From Streptomyces sp. SW4 (GTDB lineage: Bacteria > Actinomycetota > Actinomycetes > Streptomycetales > Streptomycetaceae): a stretch of DNA of 64,000 bases. Every line of letters begins with the position of its first letter. Within the stretch, counting starts at the first letter, position 1. Below, in pieces: positions 56,411-64,000 of the stretch. Under the pieces are notes generated by a model that made no database searches, was not told where the DNA came from, and worked only from the letters and a program-made list of their open reading frames with translations. The translations under genes and the position numbers were made by a program. The stretch is taken from the NCBI GenBank assembly GCA_003248315.1, contig QKWM01000001.1:1095341-1159340 (forward strand), in the 5' to 3' direction.

Positions 56411-57633
56411 ATGCAGACGACGTCGCTGCGCAAGGGCGAGAACATGGTCGTGTCGTCCGCAAGGACGGTGCTGGAAGTGTCGGTGCCGTGCTTGTCGGCG
56501 GATGTGTCCGCGCTGCTGCTCGGCGCCGACGGCAAGGTCCGCGGTGATCAGGATCTGGTCTTCTACAACCATCCCGCCCAGGACGGAGTGTCTGTGGCGG
56601 GCGCGGCGGTCACCGCGGACCTTCCTCGTATGCCGGCCGACGTGCACCGCGTGATCGTGGTGGTGAGTGCAGATCCGCTACAGCCCGGTGCCGTATTCAC
56701 CCGGGCGCCTCAGTTGTCGATCACCCAGAGCGGTACGACGCCGGCCTCGTTCACCGCGCCGGACTTCATGGCGGGGGAGACCGTCGTGGTCCTGGCGGAG
56801 CTTTACCGGAGAGGGGACGGCTGGAAGATCCGGGCCGTGGGACAGGGCTACGCCACCGGGTTAGCGGGACTGGCGACCGACTACGGCGTCGAAGTCGACA
56901 GTGAACCGGAGCCCGCCGCTCCTCCGCTGCCGGCGCAGCCGCGCAAGACAGACCCAGAGACCGCTTCGGTCGACCTGACGAAGATCGAACGCCAGGCCCC
57001 GGGCCTGCTGGCTCCCGCCCGACAGGCCGGCCACGTGCTCGCGGACCGCGGGATGACGGGACGGCGAGCCGCCGTCTACCTGATCCTGGACCACGACTGG
57101 CACATGGAAGAGCTCTACGAGTCGTTCGCCGTTCAGGCTTTCGCCGAACGCGTCCTGGCCCTGTCGGCCAACCTTGACGACGACGGCACCGTACCCGTGA
57201 TCTTCTCAAGCGGCCGTGAGCCGTTCCTCGAGGAGATCCGGCTGAACAACTACCGGGGCCGGATCGAGCAACTCCACACCCAGGTCGACTGGAGCTGGGG
57301 CAACGTCGCCGACGCGATGCGCCGCGCCGTCAGCCACTACCAGGAATCGGGAGCAACAGACCCCGCATTCGTCGTGACCCAGGTCGGTGACGAGCCCTGG
57401 GACAAGGCCGAGGTCCGCTCCATGCTCCAGAACACCGCCTCACTGGGTATCTTCTGGCTCTTCGTCGGCTTCGGCCGCGGCAAGCTCGCCTTCTACAAGA
57501 ACCTCAACGCCTCCGCCTCGGCCACCTTCACCAACGTCGCTTTCTACGACGCCGGCAAGAACCCGGCTCGGTTCCCGGCGAACGGTTCTACACCGGCCTT
57601 GTCGACGCCTTCGCGACTTGGATGCGCCAGTGA
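56411..57633 (+). CDS. TerD-domain / von Willebrand factor A fusion (TerF-like)
   Basis: N-terminal TerD domain (about 1-160): LRKGENMVVSS, VSALLLGADGKVRGDQDLVF, YNHPAQDGVSVAG, VHRVIVVVSADPLQPGAVF. C-terminal vWA domain (about 215-405): AAVYLILDHDWHMEELYESF with a partial MIDAS, VPVIFSSGREPFLEEIRLNN, FVVTQVGDEPWDKAEVRSML and LGIFWLFVGFGRG. A base lost near 57570 hides the normal end RFYTGLVDAFATWMRQ at 57633. TerD/vWA proteins belong to tellurite-resistance and phage/stress systems and bind calcium. No other ter gene is nearby. Confidence 0.85.
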
Positions 57634-57740
57634 AGCCACGTCGGTCTCTGTATCACCCTCGGGAAGGATGCGCCTGGCTGCGCTGCCGGCCGGAGCCGTT
57701 GTGTGACGTTGCTGGAGGGCTGAGTCCTCGGGGCCGGTGG

Positions 57741-58181
57741 CTATGCGCTGCGCCGCGGTTTCCGGGTGGCCGTCTTCTTCGTCGTGGTCTTTTGCTCTGA
57801 GGCCTTGTTGGCCGGCGCCTTCTGGGCCGCGGTTTTCTTCGGCTGCGGCGGCTCGTGGACGTCTGCATGTTCGCCGTCTCCGCGGGAGGCCTTGGCCTGG
57901 ACGACCGACTCGTTCAGCGCGGCCATCAGGTCCGGGACCCGTGCGGGCTGTGACGGCTCGGCCGCGGCCGGCGGCTCGCGGTGTTCCCGCTTGGCCTCGA
58001 TGATCTCGGCGAGGGCCTTGATGTACTGGGCGTCTAGCACGTACGGGCCCTTCACCACCAGCCACGGTAGGCCGGCCGGCAGCGCGACCGCGGCTGCCAT
58101 GACCAGAAGGAGCACAGCGGCCCGCGCGCCCAGGCGCCGGTATCGGGCGAGCCTGCGGCGCGTATCGGGAGACGTTGTCAT
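57741..58181 (-). pseudogene. Membrane leader fused to a Ku C-terminal tail
   Basis: An intact 146-codon frame. Residues 1-45 have a membrane helix (AAVLLLVMAAAVALPAGLPW) unrelated to Ku. From about residue 50 it becomes the C-terminal part of actinobacterial Ku: YIKALAEIIEAKREHREPPA, RVPDLMAALNESVVQAKASR, then the Lys/Ala-rich DNA-binding tail PKKTAAQKAPANKASEQKTT and KKTATRKPRRSA. A start of Ku lies about 300 bases upstream on the same strand, so an internal exchange or deletion of a ku gene is the best explanation. A membrane-tethered DNA-binding product is still possible because the frame is open. Confidence 0.55.
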
Positions 58182-58454
58182 GTGTCCCTACATGCCGACG
58201 AGGGCAGTGCGGTTGCGGCCAAAGCAATCCGTCAGGCGGCCCGGCGCACTGTCCGCGAGGGCGCGACGTCGGGCTCAGCCGCCGAGGACCCCGCCCAACC
58301 GAAGGTGTCGCCGATGAGGTGTGACGAGCCGCGGAACGAGATCCTGCAACTCGGGATCGCTCTGGGCATGACGCATAGCGAATCCTGGCCCGGGACGGTA
58401 CGCGGGCTTGCCACAGGTTTGCCGCTGCCTCAACGGACCGTTGTCGCTGGTTCA

Positions 58455-58506
58455 GAGAACTGAGCAGGCCGAATGAGATGGCGCCTGACCGGACGGTTCG
58501 GTGCAT
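58455..58506 (-). pseudogene. N-terminal remnant of a ku gene
   Basis: The minus strand reads MHRTVRSGAISFGLLSS. The block SGAISFGL is the near-invariant opening of bacterial Ku. Unrelated sequence follows, and the beta-barrel core of Ku is not present between this point and the C-terminal tail at 58040. Confidence 0.5.
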
Positions 58507-58559
58507 GACCGACCTCCGCACGAGTGCCCGAGCACCTTTCAGCGTACGGATGTCTGCGG

Positions 58560-59256
58560 GGTGCGTGCCTGCCGGCGGGGCGGGAGCGGTGGGTGGGGGA
58601 GGGTGTGGCGGGGCTGGCGATGTGGTGGTCGGGGATGACGTGGGTGGGGCCGATCGCGGTGTGGGAGTTGATCTGGCAGTGGCGGCCGATCGCGGTGCCG
58701 GGGGCCGATGGTGGGTGCCGGTCTGGGTGTGGTCGCTGATCACGGCGCCGAACCGGGGGGTGCGGCAGCGGTAGAGGCCGTCGGGAAGGCGCAGGAGGGT
58801 GTCGCGGTCGGGCGGGTCATGTCGCGGGTGAGGTGGATGGCGGTGACGGTGACGTCGGCGGACAGGTGGACGCCGTCGCCGAGCAGGGTGCGGTTGATGC
58901 CGATGCGGTGGCCCAGCACGGTGCAGGCTCCGATGTAGGTGTTGGGGACCTCGCAGTTGAAGCCGACCGAGGCGCCGGGGCCGAGGACGGTGTGGCCGCG
59001 GACGGTGGCGAACTCCCACACGCACGCCCTCGGGCCGACGATCAGGTCCTCGCCGATGATCGTGGTGGGACGGATCCGGGCGGTCGGGTGGATGCGGTGC
59101 TCGATGCGGGCGAGGGCGGGGTGTGCAGGGCGGGCCAGCGGCGAGCCACCAGGCCAGATCCCTGCCGTCCAGGCCCGCGTAGGCGGTGGCCGCCAGGTCC
59201 GGGCCGGTCGGGGCGTTCGGGTAGTCGCCGAGACGGAGGCCAGACACGTCGGGCAT
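58560..59256 (-). CDS. Left-handed beta-helix acyltransferase, WbpD-like
   Basis: ATG 59256 with AGGAG upstream. After an N-terminal section (PDVSGLRLGDYPNAPTGPDL) the hexapeptide repeats appear in other frames: HPTARIRPTTIIGEDLIVGP, WEFATVRGHTVLGPGASVGF, NTYIGACTVLGHRIGINRTL, and later TTIGPGTAIGRHCQINSHTA. This resembles sugar N-acetyltransferases that modify nucleotide sugars, such as UDP-2-acetamido-3-amino-glucuronate acetyltransferase. At least three frame breaks occur and the 3' end is approximate. It diverges from a glycosyltransferase and probably acts in the same surface-sugar pathway. Confidence 0.65.
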
Positions 59257-59346
59257 GAGGGGCTTCTCCTGGTCGTGGATGCGGCCGGCGGTGTGCCGCA
59301 GGGCGGCTAGGCTGCGGCCCGTTCGCCGTTCGATGGGAGTTCATCT

Positions 59347-60297
59347 GTGAGTCACCCGCGTCTGGGGGTTGCCGTGCTGACCATGGGCAACCGGCCTGCC
59401 GAACTGGCGGCGCTGCTTCAGTCGGTGGCCCGGCAGGATCTGCCGGCGGCGCGGGTGGTGGTGGTCGGCAACGGCTCGCCGCTGCCGGAGCTGCCGGCCG
59501 GTGTGGACGGGGTGGAGCTGGCGGAGAACCTGGGCGTCTCCGGCGGCAGGAACGTCGCGATCGCGTACCTGCGCCGCTGCGGGGACGTCGACGTGGTCGT
59601 GGACCTGGACGACGACGGCCTCCTCGTGGACACGGACGTGTTCTCCAAGCTGGCCGCGATGTACGCGGCCGACCCGGCGCTGGGTGTGGTGTCGTTCCGG
59701 ATCGCCGACGAGCGCGGGCAGACGCAGCGGCGTCATGTGCCGCGGCTGCGGGCGAAGGACCCGATGCGCCGTGGTGAGGTGACGACGTTCCTGGGCGGCG
59801 GGCACGCGCTGTCGATGGCGATGCTGAACGAGGTCGGCGACTGGCCGGAGGAGTTCTTCTTCGCGCACGAGGAGACCGATCTGGCGTGGCGGGCGTTGGA
59901 TGCGGGCTGGCGGGTGGTGTACGAGCCGTCGCTGCTGTTGCAGCACCCGAGGACGTCGCCGGCGCGGCATGCGGTCTATTACCGGATGACGGCCCGTAAC
60001 CGGGTGTGGCTGGCCAAGCGGCACCTGCCCGCGCCGCTGGTCCCCGCCTACCTGGGGGTGTGGACCGTGCTGACGCTGGCCCGGACCCGGTCGCTGGGCG
60101 GCTTGCGGGCCTGGGCGGGCGGCTTCTGGGAGGGCGTGCGCACTCCCGGCGGGCCGCGGATGCCGATGCGCTGGGCGACCGTGGCGCGGATGACCCGGCT
60201 CGGGCGGCCCCCGGTGATCCAGCCCGGCTTCGCGGCGCTCTGGGCGCGCAGCAAGGCGTGCAGGGCAGCCGGGGTGTCGTTGAGCCAGCGCACGTAG
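59347..60297 (+). CDS. Family 2 glycosyltransferase
   Basis: 316 codons, open throughout. LGVAVLTMGNRPAELAALLQ, VVVVGNGSP, ENLGVSGGRNVAIAYLRRCG and VVDLDDDGLLVDTDVF (the DxD region) form the GT-A nucleotide-sugar site; FFAHEETDLAWRALDAGWRV carries the catalytic acidic pair, and LLLQHPRTS follows. It resembles rhamnosyl- or mannosyl-transferases for surface glycans. The C-terminus overlaps the convergent epimerase by about 65 bases and may be extended by a lost base. GTG 59347. Donor and acceptor are unknown. Confidence 0.85.
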   Translation: MSHPRLGVAVLTMGNRPAELAALLQSVARQDLPAARVVVVGNGSPLPELPAGVDGVELAENLGVSGGRNVAIAYLRRCGDVDVVVDLDDDGLLVDTDVFSKLAAMYAADPALGVVSFRIADERGQTQRRHVPRLRAKDPMRRGEVTTFLGGGHALSMAMLNEVGDWPEEFFFAHEETDLAWRALDAGWRVVYEPSLLLQHPRTSPARHAVYYRMTARNRVWLAKRHLPAPLVPAYLGVWTVLTLARTRSLGGLRAWAGGFWEGVRTPGGPRMPMRWATVARMTRLGRPPVIQPGFAALWARSKACRAAGVSLSQRT

Positions 60298-61346
60298 CAG
60301 GCGATGCCGTCCTCCAGCGTGACCTGCGGCCGCCAGTTCAGGATGCGTTCCATGTGGGCGGTGCTGGCGCAGCCGCCGACCGGGTCCCCGGCGGCATCGG
60401 CGTCTCCCGGACCTGGGCGTTGGGGTAATGGGCGGCAATGGGGTCGGCGACGCGGCGGATCGTGGTGGGGCGCCCGGTGCCGATGTCGAGCGTCTCGCGG
60501 TCGGCGGCCGCGCAGGACAGGGCGTGCAGGGTGCCGTCGGCGATGTCGTCGACGTGGACCAGGTCGCGGACCTGGTGACCGCCGCCGTTGAGGTGCAGCG
60601 GCAGGCCGAGCGCGGCCCGGGCGGCGAACCAGGCCACCACCCACGAGTGGCTGCCCGGCTTGATGACCTGCGGTTCGCCGTAGACGGAGAAGCAGCGCAC
60701 CACGGTGCGGGAGATGCCGACCGCGCCGAGCTGGAGCGCGGTCTGCCCTTCGCCGAAGGCCTTGGTGTTGGCGTAGACCGACAGCGGGCGCAGCGGGGCG
60801 TGCTCGGCGAAGCGGGGCACGGTGCGGCCGTAGACGGAGGCCAGCAGTTCGCGGGTGCTGCGGTGCTCGTCCCGGGGACCGGCCCAGTCCTCGGGTTGCC
60901 GTTGCCGTAGACGGAGGCGGAGGAGACGAACACCAGCCGCTGGAGCCGGTCGGAGGCCGCGGCCGCGGACAGGACGGTCTGGGTGCCGGTGATGTTGTGG
61001 TCGATGGCGTCCTGCGGGCCGCGGGTGCATGCGGCGACGTCGGCGAGCGCGGCCGCGTGGACGACGAAGTCGGCCCGGCGCATGCCCCGCCGCACAGCGG
61101 CCGGGTCGCGGACGTCGCCGACCAGGACGTCGTCGCCGGCGGCGTCGATGCCGAACAGGGCCCGGTAGACGTCGGCGGGTAGGCGTCCAGGGTGCACAGC
61201 GCCAGCGGCGTGGCGCCCAGCGCGCGCAGGCGGCGCACGATCCGGGAGCCGATCAGCCCGGCCCCTCCGGTGACCAGGACGGTCGCCCCGGCAAGGCGCT
61301 CAAGGTCGGACGACGGCACGGGAACAGGGTTGTGCTGGTGCGTCAT
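60230..61346 (-). CDS. NAD-dependent sugar epimerase/dehydratase (extended SDR)
   Basis: ATG 61346 with AAGGG upstream. GATVLVTGGAGLIGSRIVRR is the NAD-binding GxxGxxG; VRDPAAVRRGMRRADFVVHA, FVSSASVYGNG with the Ser, YANTKAFGE with the catalytic YxxxK, then VRCFSVYGEPQVI and RDLVHVDDIADGTLHAL. These match UDP-glucose 4-epimerase and relatives. Breaks near 61180, 60895 and 60395 split it. The frame stays open beyond 60230 to 60048, antisense to the glycosyltransferase, so its exact end is uncertain. It likely supplies the nucleotide sugar for that enzyme. Confidence 0.78.
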
Positions 61347-61501
61347 GTGCAGGCCCTTCGCGGCAGAGTGCGGATCAGGGACGGCTGCGCAGCCTGCTGC
61401 AGACCATGAACCCCCGTGCCGGGCGGTGGGAGAGGTCCCGGGGAGGTCCCGTCCGATTCGCGCCGTCGCGGACCGCGCACGGCCGGTGCCACCATGGCCG
61501 G

Positions 61502-62792
61502 GTGGATGACCGGGACTTACACCCCTCGCCCGTGCCCGCCGGGCCCGTGGCCTGTCGCAGGAGAAGCTCGCGGCCCGCGTGCGGGTCGCCGCCGCGCGCC
61601 GGGGCCTGCTCTCGGCACCGATGCCGCCCGCATCCGCAAGTGGGAACGCGGCGTGAGGCCCGACGAGCACTCCCAGACCTACCTCGCCGAAGCCCTCGGC
61701 CTGCCCGCGGGCATCATCGACGCCCCGTGGCCCGACTGGCTCCCGCAGTCCGACACCGGCGTCACCCCGCTCGGCCCCCACGCCACCGTGACCGCCCTGA
61801 AAGAGGCCCTGCGAACCGTGGACCGCCGCTCCTTCCTCGCCGTCTCCTCCACCGCCCTGACCGCCCTGACCGCCGACTGGGCAGCCGCCAGCAGCACAAG
61901 GGCATCTGCTCAACCCTCCGAGGGCGAAGACCTGGTTGAGGTGCTGGAGGCCACCACGCGGCAGCTCACCGCCGCCGACCCCGCCCACCATCCCCACACC
62001 ACCCGGCTGCTACGCGAACACCTGGCCACCGTCACCGATCTCCTCGACAACGGCCGGCACACCACCGCGACCCGGCACCGCCTGCACACGCTGGCCGCCA
62101 GCATCGCCCACACCCTGGCCTGGCGCCGCTTCGACAGCGGCGACAACGCCCACGCCGCCCAGTACTGGATCGCCGCCCTCCACAACAGCCACGCCGCCGG
62201 CGACATCGACCGCGGCGCAGGCCTCATCAGCGACCTTGCCTACCAGGCCGCCTGGAGAGGCGACCACGCCCTCGCCGAGCAGCTGCTGACCCACGCCCTC
62301 ACCCGCGCCGCCCACCCGGCCGCCCGCAGCCTCCTCCACCTCCGGCTCGCCCGCACCCACGCCGCCCGCCACGAGCCCCGTCCGGCGCTGCGCGCCCTGG
62401 CCGCAGCCGAGAAGCACCTCGGCCAGGCCCGCGGCGACCGGCCCGCCTGGTGCGACTGGCTCTCCGACGCCGACCTCGCCGTCGACTCCGGCCAGACCCT
62501 CCTCGACCTCGGCGACACCGCCCGCGCCCACCAGCTCATCACCACCGGCGAACACCTGCTCCCCGCCACCCGGGACAAGACCCGCGGCATCTTCCTCGCC
62601 TACCAGGCCGCCAACTACCTCGACCAGAAAGAACCCGAACTCGCCGCAGCCGCCGCCACCCAGTCACTGCTGCTGGCCCGCCGCACCCACGCGCCCCGCT
62701 GCACCCGCCTCATCGAAGACCTCCTGCCCCGCTTCCAGCCCCACCAGCACACCCCAGGTGTGCAGAAGCTTCTCCACCTGGCCGCCGCATAG
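61502..62792 (+). CDS. XRE-type regulator with TPR-like helical domain
   Basis: An N-terminal helix-turn-helix is split by two lost bases (near 61525 and 61600): ARRARGLSQEKLAARVRVAA, then GTDAARIRKWERGVRPDEHS, LAEALGLP. GTG 61502 fits a deletion-only reading (1291 bases). The body from 61850 is intact and made of helical repeats: TTRLLREHLATVTDLLDNGR, GDIDRGAGLISDLAYQAAWR, ALAEQLLTHALTRAAHPAAR and HEPRPALRALAAAEKHLGQA. Streptomyces has many such HTH-TPR regulators; the ligand is commonly unknown. An internal RRSFLAVSSTALTALT resembles a Tat signal but is not N-terminal. Confidence 0.8.
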
Positions 62793-62804
62793 CCGCCCCG
62801 GCGG

Positions 62805-62827
62805 GCGGCGGAGGCTGCCTCCGCCGC
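62805..62827. terminator. Perfect 10-bp hairpin between convergent genes
   Basis: GCGGCGGAGG / CCTCCGCCGC with a three-base loop separates the stops of the XRE regulator and the HNH nuclease genes. Confidence 0.75.
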
Positions 62828-62843
62828 GTGGTCGTACTAGTGC

Positions 62844-63510
62844 CTACCGGGCGAAGGTGACCTTGACCGGCAGGTTGGGGCAGGCAGCCGCGGCCTGGGT
62901 GAGAGTGCTGCGTTCGCGGTCGTCCACAGAGAGCTGCCAGCGCATCTTGGTGGCGATCCAGTCCATGAGGTACTGGCAGCGGTAGGCCTCGTACGGCGGC
63001 AGCCACTCGGCGGGGTCCTGGTCGGCCTTGGCCCGGTCACTGCGGGCGGTGACCGCGATCAGCGACCGGTCGTCGCCAAGGTCGTTGGCGTAGGCCTCCG
63101 CTCGGCAGCCGTCCAGGCGGAAGCGCCGGAGTCCCAGGCCTCTGCGAGCGGGACCAGGTGGTCAATGTCCAGCTTGCCCGGCGCGTCGACGTACACGTCG
63201 TCGTAGGGCTGTACCACTCGCCGCCGGAGAGCGTGCAGCCCGCGGCCTGCGCAGGCCGGATGAACGCCTCCGCCTTCAGCACCTCCGCCCGGGTCGAGCA
63301 GCCGTCCTTGTCGGCGTCCGTCCAGTGCCTGAACGCGGTCCGCTGGTATCCCGCCCGCTGCTCCTCGGCGGCCGGCTCCACCTTGACGGCGTCGCGCAGC
63401 GGCAGGGCCAAGGTGCCGCCCTTCTCACCGAGCGGGCCGTCGGCATGGGCGGGCGTGACGAGCGCGGCGACGGCGGCGGTCGCGGCGGCGAGGGTGGCGA
63501 GGATGCGCAC
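62844..63510 (-). CDS. Secreted HNH-family endonuclease
   Basis: GTG 63510 with GGAG eight bases upstream. Sec signal [20 protein letters not shown]. The mature protein has [17 protein letters not shown], then after a lost base [20 protein letters not shown], the DH...EAWDSG core of the GmrSD-like HNH family (DUF1524), and in another frame [40 protein letters not shown] with the metal-site Asn/His region, ending LPVKVTFAR. Breaks near 63210 and 63115 fit two lost bases in 667. It is a probable extracellular nuclease, second in this window after the thermonuclease. Confidence 0.83.
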
Positions 63511-63824
63511 GGTAGTGTCTCCAGGAAGATCCGACAGGTCGTGATCTTCGTAGCGGCACGGCGGCCGCGGGCACCGGCCGCTCCCTGGTGGAAGGGATGG
63601 CGGGTGACGTGGATGCTGCCCGAGCCGATGCTCACCGCCCCGGGGGTGCGCTCCCGAAGCTGCGGCGAAGTGACAATAGCGTAGTCAGGGGCCTGAGGAA
63701 CAGCGGTGCCAGATCGTGCACTACGCCTTCGCCGAGCCCGGTCGGCGTTCGGTGGGCCGGACTACAGCATCGCTGCCCAGCTCGTTAAGGTGCTGCCCTC
63801 GCAAGGAGAAGGGGGACACGCGGC
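63511..63824. other. Intergenic gap
   Basis: No gene is supported. The region must contain the promoters for the leftward nuclease gene and the rightward partial gene; no strong element was recognised. Confidence 0.4.
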
Positions 63825-64000
63825 ATGGGCAAGAGTCTGGGTTCGATCATTCGCGAGGACTACCAAGGGGGGTCCGGTTGGGGGCCCTCGCAGCTCTGTG
63901 CGTGGCGTGCGTGATGCCCATCGTGTTCGCGCTCTTCGACGACGACCGGGTGAGGATGAGCGACGACTACGCCGCCGTGAACGCCGCTGTCAGTCTCGGG
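63825..64000 (+). CDS. Partial small membrane protein, cut by right edge
   Basis: ATG 63825 follows AAGGAG. It reads MGKSLGSIIREDYQGG and, after one base lost in the G run near 63875, LAALCVACVMPIVFALFDDD RVRMSDDYAAVNAAVSLG to the end of the window. One membrane helix is visible. Family unknown. Confidence 0.5.

Overview
The window is very GC-rich, densely packed DNA that reads as the chromosome of a Streptomyces or close relative. Signs of this are GTG starts, ATGA/GTGA stop-start overlaps, many Tat and lipoprotein signals, MerR/MarR/LacI/AraC/HxlR/ArsR regulators, sigma-70 family factors, and SMI1/KNR4 and TerD proteins. No rRNA, tRNA, CRISPR array, intact insertion sequence or phage was seen. 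About half of the recognisable genes need one or more single-base frame corrections. Where checked, the missing base falls in a run of G or C, and gene lengths modulo three fit deletions. I therefore annotate these as one CDS each with probable consensus errors, and reserve 'pseudogene' for real fragments.

Layout. 1-8.5 kb: exported PD40 protein (cut by the left edge), cstA with its YbdD partner, a sodium:solute symporter coupled to a sigma factor and small membrane protein, then an exported class V aminotransferase with an exported RidA. 8.7-11.3 kb: a two-domain alpha/beta hydrolase divergent from a MerR regulator, with a MerR-type 19-bp-spacer promoter between them. 11.5-12.3 kb: a 252-residue protein that looks like two fused histone folds, the most unusual gene here, followed by gene relics. 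12.7-19.3 kb: MarR and NTF2-like pair, two quinone-oxidoreductase-like enzymes, Tat-exported metallo-beta-lactamase fold protein, AraC/MFS divergent pair. 19.3-23.3 kb: membrane-anchored nuclease, SMI1 protein, small hypotheticals, a secreted M15-peptidase-like protein, a VOC protein. 23.3-24.4 kb: degraded DNA with an ISL3-type transposase remnant.

24.4-36 kb is a complete myo-inositol catabolic locus: a divergent LacI regulator, then iolC, a (beta/alpha)8 aldolase-like gene, iolB, iolD, methylmalonate-semialdehyde dehydrogenase, iolE, a sugar porter, iolG and an iolH-like gene. Most of these genes touch or overlap, and the run ends at a strong hairpin. Uptake, dehydrogenation, dehydration, ring hydrolysis, isomerisation, phosphorylation, aldol cleavage and oxidation of the semialdehyde are all represented.

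36.8-40.6 kb: PgaC-like glycosyltransferase with small membrane partner, SRPBCC protein, hydrolase, FMN reductase. 40.6-44.5 kb: leftward group of secreted cell-wall proteins (M15-like peptidase paralogue, peptidoglycan-binding protein, GH25 muramidase, lipoprotein, crystallin-like I36 protein). 44.8-49.2 kb: NarL-type two-component pair, lipoprotein, ArsR/CDF metal pair with cysteine-rich tails. 49.4-56.2 kb: S66 peptidase, isochorismatase-fold protein, SMI1 protein, HxlR/RidA pair, EamA relic, GNAT, TmrB-like kinase. 56.4-64 kb: TerD-vWA protein, broken ku fragments, acetyltransferase/glycosyltransferase/epimerase surface-sugar genes, XRE-TPR regulator, secreted HNH nuclease, and a membrane protein cut by the right edge.
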